A stretch of DNA of 64,000 bases from Calothrix sp. PCC 7716 (GTDB lineage: Bacteria; Cyanobacteriota; Cyanobacteriia; Cyanobacteriales; Nostocaceae), in NCBI RefSeq assembly GCF_019977735.1, contig NZ_AP025018.1, positions 4,682,580 to 4,746,579 on the forward strand, in the 5' to 3' direction. Of the stretch, positions 58,600 through 64,000 are shown in pieces (position 1 is the stretch's first letter; each line of letters opens with the position of its first letter). A program made the position numbers and the translations under genes. The notes under the pieces were generated by a model that did no database searches, was not told the DNA's origin, and was given only the letters and a program-made list of their open reading frames with translations.

Positions 58600-59871
58600 T
58601 CATTTTCTGATTTTAGATTTATTAGCCTTCAACCACTCAATAAAAGTGACAAGTTTGTAATTGTGCTTCAACTCTACAGGAACAATTGATTCGTAAGGAT
58701 ATAAGGGAATACCATCAAAACGAAAACGATAAGTACGAGTAATATTAATATTTAAATGTGGACAATAATTAGTCCTAATATTAATCCCCTCATCTTCAAT
58801 CTTAACGGTAGCGATACCTTTCAATTGTTTAATAAACTCGTCAATTTTTGTAGAGTAGTCAAACTCAATTACCGCGCGCACTGCAAAGTATTGGCAGTAA
58901 GAAGGCAAACGGGCATGTGTACCCAACTCCAAAAGTCTATCTGAATCATTTAGAAGAATTCCTGTCCACGCAAAGTTAAATCTACGTAAAGTATGATTAT
59001 CCCATAATGTCAGAGTACCATCATCGTTCTTATAGATTACTGCCTTATTAGGCTCAATATCCTGATTTAAACGTTCGATAACTTCTTCTCGCTCGTATGG
59101 AAAATAAACTCGCTGTTTGTTTTTAATAGGTTGCCAATCTGGACAAGTACAATCTTCTTCCCACCCAAAAACATATAGTCCACACACGATATTATTGTCG
59201 CCGTGAAAATTACGACATCCAACACATTTTTCAATGCAATTCCCAAACCAGTGTTTTTTTCCCAGTTGAGGACAGTGGTAGTCAATAAAATCACAAATTG
59301 CATCCCAAGGATTGGAAAGGGTTGATGAAAATGCTTTTCCTACTAGTTTATCCTCATCACAATCAGTGTCAAATATTTCCATTAAACTATCAACATGATG
59401 GTTCAACGTATCGTAAATTACAACTTTCCGGGTTGGTTCATCTTCAATTCTTCCCACTATTAATTTGTTTTCAAGCGCGCGAGAACCTTCGATTCGCATT
59501 ACCTGATATAGGTATAACGACGAATCAGTTAGTTCTTGTTGCACACTATCACTTAACTTAAATACCATACGATTATTATCAGAAGTCTCAGATTCCTCCT
59601 TATCAACTGCATCCAAAAGGCTTGCGGCGCCGACAGCAGCCACGACCGCACCAGCAAATCCAACTCCACCACACAAGCAAAGACCCATACCAAGACTAGT
59701 TAACCTTTCTGTACGTTCTTCAGGAATGATAGAGATTCCCCCTCTTGCAATTAACCGAAGCCCTAAACCTGAAAAGGTTGATACGGCGCCTATCGCAATT
59801 GCAGCTAGAGAAATAAATCCCAGTGTTGCATTAAGCGTTTCAAATGCTTGACCACAAAATTTCTTAAACAT
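58600..59871 (-). CDS. Membrane protein with Cys-rich domain, function unknown
   Basis: A 423-residue protein with two N-terminal hydrophobic helices (FISLAAIAIGAVSTFSGLGL and GMGLCLCGGVGFAGAVVAAV). Then come a soluble region with YLYQVMRIEGSRALENKLIV and a Cys cluster (NCIEKCVGCRNFHG, CGLYVFGWEEDCTCPDWQ) likely to bind zinc. The C-terminal third (KAVIYKNDDGTLTLWDNHTL, HLNINITRTYRFRFDGIPLY) is beta-rich. No family recognised. It is followed by a terminator and preceded by the tRNA-like sequence; it shares strand with the FtsK-like gene. Confidence 0.6.
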   Translation of the reverse strand: MFKKFCGQAFETLNATLGFISLAAIAIGAVSTFSGLGLRLIARGGISIIPEERTERLTSLGMGLCLCGGVGFAGAVVAAVGAASLLDAVDKEESETSDNNRMVFKLSDSVQQELTDSSLYLYQVMRIEGSRALENKLIVGRIEDEPTRKVVIYDTLNHHVDSLMEIFDTDCDEDKLVGKAFSSTLSNPWDAICDFIDYHCPQLGKKHWFGNCIEKCVGCRNFHGDNNIVCGLYVFGWEEDCTCPDWQPIKNKQRVYFPYEREEVIERLNQDIEPNKAVIYKNDDGTLTLWDNHTLRRFNFAWTGILLNDSDRLLELGTHARLPSYCQYFAVRAVIEFDYSTKIDEFIKQLKGIATVKIEDEGINIRTNYCPHLNINITRTYRFRFDGIPLYPYESIVPVELKHNYKLVTFIEWLKANKSKIRK

Positions 59872-60050
59872 TGTCTATCCCTCTCAATTGCAGGTTACAA
59901 GAACAAAAAATTACTCTCGCCCCGGCATCTTTTTAATTGGGATTTGAGGAGAAACAATTAACCAATACTTTACTCTGTTAAATCTTTCAGAACTTTAAAG
60001 CTGCCCTGTACTATTTAATTTTCAGTATTGGTAATCATTTCATCCCCAAA

Positions 60051-60115
60051 GGTGATAGTAAGAATCGAACTTACCTTGTTACAAACAGCAACAATAAACC
60101 ACCTGGAATATCACC
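60051..60115 (-). tRNA. tRNA-like sequence, degenerate, possible Asn (GUU)
   Basis: On the minus strand GGTGATA (5') and TATCACC (3') form a perfect 7-bp acceptor stem, and GTAAG-TTCGATT-CTTAC is a canonical T arm. An anticodon-type stem TTGTT/AACAA encloses CTGTTTG with GTT in the anticodon place, but the loop is nine bases (or the stem one pair long), position 37 is T, the variable loop is one base and the D arm is reduced. Total is 65 bases and no CCA is encoded. It is either a decayed tRNA gene or a tRNA-mimic. It lies between two minus-strand genes. Confidence 0.5.
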
Positions 60116-60121
60116 ACTATA

Positions 60122-60589
60122 CTAATTATTTTCATTATAAATAAATTTACTAATTTTTTGTTGACACTCTCTCAACGCAAAATATGAATAATTATTAACG
60201 TTAAGAATATTCTCTAACAAAAAATCTGGTGACTCAGAAATCCTCAAAATTACGCCATTATCTTTACTACTACGATGATAGTAATGAATTACAGGAGATT
60301 GAATCACTGTTAAATTATCATTACGAATAGTTCCGGCGCCGGCTACACCGTCCATAATAAATTTGCTGGCAGCAGCTACGTTATCAGCATCTCTTGCAAA
60401 GTTGGTAAGATACCAATGAAATTCCAGCCAAACTTGACCCAAAAATTTAATTTCACATTCAGCTACAAACGCTGTAATTTTATTAGTCCACTGTTTTTTC
60501 ATGGTAGCGCTTTTCTGCCAGCTTTCACGTGCGGCATCTATTATCTCGTTTAAAGTGGGAGGTAATTCCATAGTCAAAGTGTAAATCAT
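60122..60589 (-). CDS. RusA-type Holliday junction resolvase
   Basis: A 155-residue protein beginning MIYTLTMELPPTLNEIIDAA, with a middle helix region SATMKKQWTNKITAFVAECE, and the family hallmark FARDADNVAAASKFIMDGVA followed by GAGTIRNDNLTVI. The D-x-D-N acidic cluster and the later ND match the metal-binding residues of RusA, which cuts Holliday junctions and is typical of phages and integrated elements. Its ATG overlaps the stop of the FtsK-like gene (ATGA), so they are made together, linking junction resolution to DNA pumping. Confidence 0.85.
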   Translation of the reverse strand: MIYTLTMELPPTLNEIIDAARESWQKSATMKKQWTNKITAFVAECEIKFLGQVWLEFHWYLTNFARDADNVAAASKFIMDGVAGAGTIRNDNLTVIQSPVIHYYHRSSKDNGVILRISESPDFLLENILNVNNYSYFALRECQQKISKFIYNENN

Positions 60590-62835
60590 AAATTTTCTTC
60601 ATTCAACAAGTGAATATAGCGCTCAACAGCATTTTTAAGTTTTGTAAATTTTCTATCTCCATTGCGACCTCCAGGTAAATCTCCAAATATCTCCCTAACT
60701 ATTTCTTCAACGCTATATCCACGACGATGTAGTCCTAAAATCTGATTCTTAATCTGTGCATCAAATTCAACATTAAAATCATAGTTAGCTCGAAACTCAA
60801 CTTTTTCTCCATGCTTATACAAATCAACATTATCTAATGGTTTGTTTTTTGTAGAGTCCTGTATTTTTATTTCCTTGGTAGTAACAATTCTATCAACAGC
60901 GTTTGGGTCAACTAATCCTTTGTTTAAATATAATTGCTTAACGAAATCATCGAATGTTAGCCCAGATTCCCATGCGACATACGGGTCATGCTGATTTATT
61001 GCTTCAGAGAGTAAACCACGAAAATACTCTACGTCCTCATCATCTGCCAGGTACGGCGCCTGTAAACGCTCATCAAATTCGTTAGTACGCAAAATAAAAT
61101 CACCACGACCAAGCAAATGAAACGCGCGTCTATCTTTATCATCCGCTAAAGCAATATAACTATCTTCGGGCCGCGCGGCTGCAAATGCTGTTTTGCAAGG
61201 AAAGTTAGACCGTATTTGTGGTTTAATTGCATCTCTATCAGGACGCTGCGAATATACAAGTAGATGAATGCCAGCGGCACCAGCTTTTCTTAGTAATGTT
61301 GATAATGCTGTCTCAACTCTTTGGGTGTAAACCTCGTCAGCTAACATTTCCGGCGCCTCGTCAACCCAACAAACTACGCGCGGCATCACCTTACGACCAA
61401 GATAAAAACGGTTGTACTGGGCAATATTTTCAATACCTTCATCCTCATGAATATCAAACTCTTGATAACGTAACTCCATTTCTGCTACTAAAAATTCCAA
61501 CATATCAGCCGTACTCTTGGCATCTTTACAAACAGGCGCCATCAGATGTGGCAGGTTTTTGAATTTACCCAACGTTACGCGCTTCACATCCGATAACGCT
61601 AACCGCACAACCGATGCTGGATATTTACGTGCTAAATATAATACACCTCCTTTTAAAAACTGTGACTTACCACTACGGGTACGCCCTGAACCAATTACAT
61701 GGGTAATATTATCGTCACAAAGATTTATCCAATGAAAGTTGCCGTTTACATCTATACCTCCAGGGATGCAAATGCGATTTATATCAATTTCGTTTTCAAA
61801 ATCAACGTAGTCACGAAAGTAAGCAATTTCCCTGTCAAGCCTTGGAATATCAATTGCGGTACGCCCACATACTGAACTTACCATTGGAGGAACCTTAATT
61901 CCCAACTCCATCCCCAATTGCTGCACCAAGTCATCACCAAAGTTGGCAACACTGCTAAATTTTGTACCGCGCGCCAGTTTTAATTCAATCCGATTAAATG
62001 TTGGTCCAGAGTAGGCGCCGACAAACTCAGTCTCAATTTTAAAATCTTTTAGCACGCCAACAACTAACTCACCAGCTTCGTCCAAATCAAACTGTGATGA
62101 CTTAATAATTTCGTCAACAGCATCTGATGGTTCTAACGATTTCGGCGCCTCATTAGGAGTAACACCTGCAATAACATCAAACTCTAATTGCCCTGAGCTT
62201 TCCTTTGCAATAAGGCTTGCAACACGCTTTAATCTATCTCGCACCCAGTCATCAGCTATTTTCTCACGTAGATCAAGAAAATACTCGACTGGCTTTGATA
62301 CTACGTATAGCTGATAAATGTAACTTTCCAATACCTTACGAAGCAAATTGGTTAGGTATATATTCTTCAATCCCACGAACAGTTCGCATACTACCTCTAA
62401 CCCCTTGCTGCTTCTTGAGTCAACAGCCCGCAGAAAATGAGCTTGCTCGCTATCAGATGGAATGCGGTTAACTAAAATATACTCAAGCGTTAACTGGCAA
62501 AATGCAAAATCGTCTAGATTACAATACTCACCGCATATCCGAATTATATCAGCATCGCTCATACCAGATAATACGGACTGGTAAATCGCATTAAACAAAA
62601 ACTCACGATTATAGGCAATTGTTGTCCGATTAAGCTTCTCTAAAAATTCAATTTGATTAATGGTCGTTAAAATAAACTGGTATCCAGCATAATCACCGTT
62701 ATATTCAGCGGCACGTTTCGCTTCTTGTATTATTTGCTGATTGTCGTAACCTTGCTGCTTGGCGCCTAATACCACTGTAAGCAAGGGATTTGACTCAGTT
62801 GTAATAATATTTGATTCATTGACTGGCAAATACAT
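60586..62835 (-). CDS. FtsK/HerA-type DNA translocase
   Basis: A 749-residue protein. The N-terminal ~370 residues are helical and unrecognised. The motor domain has THVIGSGRTRSGKSQFLKGG (Walker A), VVRLALSDVKRVTLGKFKNL, MPRVVCWVDEAPEMLADEVY (Walker B) and GIHLLVYSQRPDRDAIKPQI, the order seen in FtsK/SpoIIIE ATPases. The C-terminus (HRRGYSVEEIVREIFGDLPG) looks like a helix-turn-helix similar in place to the FtsK gamma domain. No membrane helix is evident. It is distinct from the VirD4-type ATPase at 6911. Coupled with RusA, it may resolve dimers, or act in a TraB-like transfer route. Confidence 0.82.
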   Translation of the reverse strand: MYLPVNESNIITTESNPLLTVVLGAKQQGYDNQQIIQEAKRAAEYNGDYAGYQFILTTINQIEFLEKLNRTTIAYNREFLFNAIYQSVLSGMSDADIIRICGEYCNLDDFAFCQLTLEYILVNRIPSDSEQAHFLRAVDSRSSKGLEVVCELFVGLKNIYLTNLLRKVLESYIYQLYVVSKPVEYFLDLREKIADDWVRDRLKRVASLIAKESSGQLEFDVIAGVTPNEAPKSLEPSDAVDEIIKSSQFDLDEAGELVVGVLKDFKIETEFVGAYSGPTFNRIELKLARGTKFSSVANFGDDLVQQLGMELGIKVPPMVSSVCGRTAIDIPRLDREIAYFRDYVDFENEIDINRICIPGGIDVNGNFHWINLCDDNITHVIGSGRTRSGKSQFLKGGVLYLARKYPASVVRLALSDVKRVTLGKFKNLPHLMAPVCKDAKSTADMLEFLVAEMELRYQEFDIHEDEGIENIAQYNRFYLGRKVMPRVVCWVDEAPEMLADEVYTQRVETALSTLLRKAGAAGIHLLVYSQRPDRDAIKPQIRSNFPCKTAFAAARPEDSYIALADDKDRRAFHLLGRGDFILRTNEFDERLQAPYLADDEDVEYFRGLLSEAINQHDPYVAWESGLTFDDFVKQLYLNKGLVDPNAVDRIVTTKEIKIQDSTKNKPLDNVDLYKHGEKVEFRANYDFNVEFDAQIKNQILGLHRRGYSVEEIVREIFGDLPGGRNGDRKFTKLKNAVERYIHLLNEENL

Positions 62836-62973
62836 TAATTAAACCTCCATGCCCGCCTTGGAATCAATTCCAAGGCTAATAGCAAAAGTACGTTTAAACG
62901 TACTAAAATCCAGAAAAACTTTTAAAACTCCTTTTTTCTCTTTCTTAGCGCTCTTAGCGTTCTTTGCGGTTCG

Positions 62974-63561
62974 TTATTGAATTTTAATCAATTGCTGATT
63001 ATAATAATGTCTTAATTCTTCCACTGTCTTTGGATGCTGTTCATAATTATTGCAAATCAGGCTAGCCCAAACCTTACCGACTTTACAAAATGCCATTTCT
63101 ACGTTGCCTGACTCAACATCATCAACAGCTTTATTCCGACGAATATATTCGATTGCCATTTTATCTTGCGAAGGTGGAGAAAAATCTTTCAACCCTAAAT
63201 CAGGTTGTAAATCATTCCATGATATATCTAACATTTGATAGGCGCCAGCAGCAGTTGAACAAACATTTCTTCCGGAAACCCGCGCGCACTGCTTAACCTT
63301 GGGATGGGTAGAGAAATCGTCAAAAGTGCCATTGAATACTAATTTACGATAGCTCTCATATTCGCTAGTACCTGTTTCTGCCCACCTGATAGTGGCAAGA
63401 AATGCAGCCATTTGAGGCGAATAGCTAGTAACAACTGCTTTATTCTTTGTATTACCAATCATAGAAAATCCCTGATTGCTAAAACCATAAAAGCTTAAAA
63501 CTGCGACACTACTAATTGAAATTGCAGTTGGATGCAGTTTAAATTTAAATCGATGAGGCAT
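62974..63561 (-). CDS. Phage-endolysin-type muramidase with N-terminal anchor
   Basis: A 195-residue protein. An N-terminal hydrophobic stretch (AISISSVAVLSFYGF) is a signal or anchor. The enzyme part reads MAAFLATIRWAETGTSEYES (catalytic Glu in WAETG), then FDDFSTHPKVKQC, STAAGAYQMLDISWND and LKDFSPPSQDKMAIEYIRRN. This is the layout of the GH104/lambda-R type transglycosylases. Two Cys in KQCARVSGRNVCS may form a disulfide. It lies 138 bases upstream of the FtsK-like gene and could open the wall for DNA passage. It is the second muramidase of the window. Confidence 0.82.
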   Translation of the reverse strand: MPHRFKFKLHPTAISISSVAVLSFYGFSNQGFSMIGNTKNKAVVTSYSPQMAAFLATIRWAETGTSEYESYRKLVFNGTFDDFSTHPKVKQCARVSGRNVCSTAAGAYQMLDISWNDLQPDLGLKDFSPPSQDKMAIEYIRRNKAVDDVESGNVEMAFCKVGKVWASLICNNYEQHPKTVEELRHYYNQQLIKIQ

Positions 63562-63573
63562 GACTATTTATCC

Positions 63574-64000
63574 TCAATGACTATAAACGCATTTAGCGTA
63601 ATTGGCTATTACGTGCTTATAAATTGCTGGCAACACAAGACGATACTTTACCGGGTAAGGATTACTTAATTCTTGACTAGTAACTAAATATGCCCACTGA
63701 AGAGCGTATGTTTGTCCTTTTTCAAGTTGTAATTTACCTCTAAATGCATAAAACCCAAAAGATTGATTATTGTGACAAGCACTCGAAGCTAGATTACGAA
63801 TAGTTTGTAAGTTAATAGAGTTAACTATTTTCTTATCATTAGAATTTAATGACCGCATCACACCACTCTTGATATTAGATGCATCACTGACCGTAAAATC
63901 AACTTTATTTACTACACGCTCAAATTCTTGTTGAGTTATCGATAGTTGAGGTTCAGCCAAAACAGGTGTTGATGCTGCAAGAACTAATTCAACAATTAAC
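63574..64000 (-). CDS. Secreted hypothetical protein, 5' end outside the window
   Basis: The frame runs off the window end. The visible start includes ELVLAASTPVLAEPQLSITQ, the end of a signal peptide with likely cleavage after VLA. The mature part has EFERVVNKVDFTVSDASNIK, SINLQTIRNLASSACHNNQS, FGFYAFRGKLQLEKGQTYAL and a C-terminal Cys. A TTG at 63960 would remove the signal, so it is not the start. It ends 13 bases before the muramidase gene, so both are probably co-transcribed envelope proteins. Family unknown. Confidence 0.6.
   Translation of the reverse strand, partial: LIVELVLAASTPVLAEPQLSITQQEFERVVNKVDFTVSDASNIKSGVMRSLNSNDKKIVNSINLQTIRNLASSACHNNQSFGFYAFRGKLQLEKGQTYALQWAYLVTSQELSNPYPVKYRLVLPAIYKHVIANYAKCVYSH

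Overview
The window looks like part of a large plasmid from a filamentous, heterocyst-type cyanobacterium. Evidence: an actin-like ParM and a ParA in one partition cluster, a replication protein of the cyanobacterial CyRepA1 type, a MOBP-type relaxase with MobC, a VirD4-type coupling protein, Uma2 endonucleases, a Ycf46-type ATPase and short heptameric (STRR-like) repeats. DNA is AT-rich. By my reading the palindrome GGCGCC occurs about 100 times (about one per 630 bp), while I found no copy of the usual cyanobacterial palindrome HIP1 (GCGATCGC). No rRNA genes, CRISPR array or core metabolic operons are present.

Layout. 1-4.3 kb: a truncated AAA ATPase, an XRE regulator, a repeat-rich acidic protein with a leader hairpin, and a PIN toxin/antitoxin pair. 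4.5-12.4 kb: transfer functions (lytic transglycosylase-like protein, lipoprotein, VirD4-type coupling ATPase, a response regulator coupled to a small gene, relaxase and MobC). 12.7-18.6 kb: a MORN protein, then the partition cluster (ParM, candidate ParR, ParA, three followers) interrupted by a small four-helix-bundle element. 18.6-21.4 kb: decayed genes and palindromic repeats. 21.5-26.8 kb: an HNH pair tail-to-tail with a 1480-residue protein that carries the two double-psi beta-barrel signatures of RNA polymerases. 27-31.8 kb: small hypothetical genes, several frameshifted, and an XRE repressor with candidate operators. 32-35 kb: the replication protein. 35-39.4 kb: accessory genes.

39.97-45.75 kb: a Tn554-like element with three tyrosine recombinases and a coiled-coil protein. 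It splits a DUF7227-like gene, carries matching TATGTAATAC ends, and has only one GGCGCC in 5.8 kb, so it looks like a recent arrival. 46-51.9 kb: small plasmid genes, then broken chromosomal-type genes (APH kinase, GST, SDR). 52-56.7 kb: a tightly coupled operon of a Hsp70-like protein with TPR tail, a compact UvrD-like helicase and an unknown protein. 57.5-64 kb: small membrane proteins, a tRNA-like sequence, an FtsK/HerA-type translocase with a RusA-type resolvase, a phage-type muramidase and a secreted protein cut by the window end.

The intact genes serve replication, segregation, transfer and probably private transcription of the plasmid; at least nine accessory genes are broken by indels, palindromic insertions or the transposon. 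The best candidates for little-described biology are the RNA-polymerase-like protein, the Hsp70/UvrD operon, and the palindromic elements that sit in frame inside relaxase, mobC and the polymerase-like gene. All calls come from reading sequence and motifs; no database search was run.
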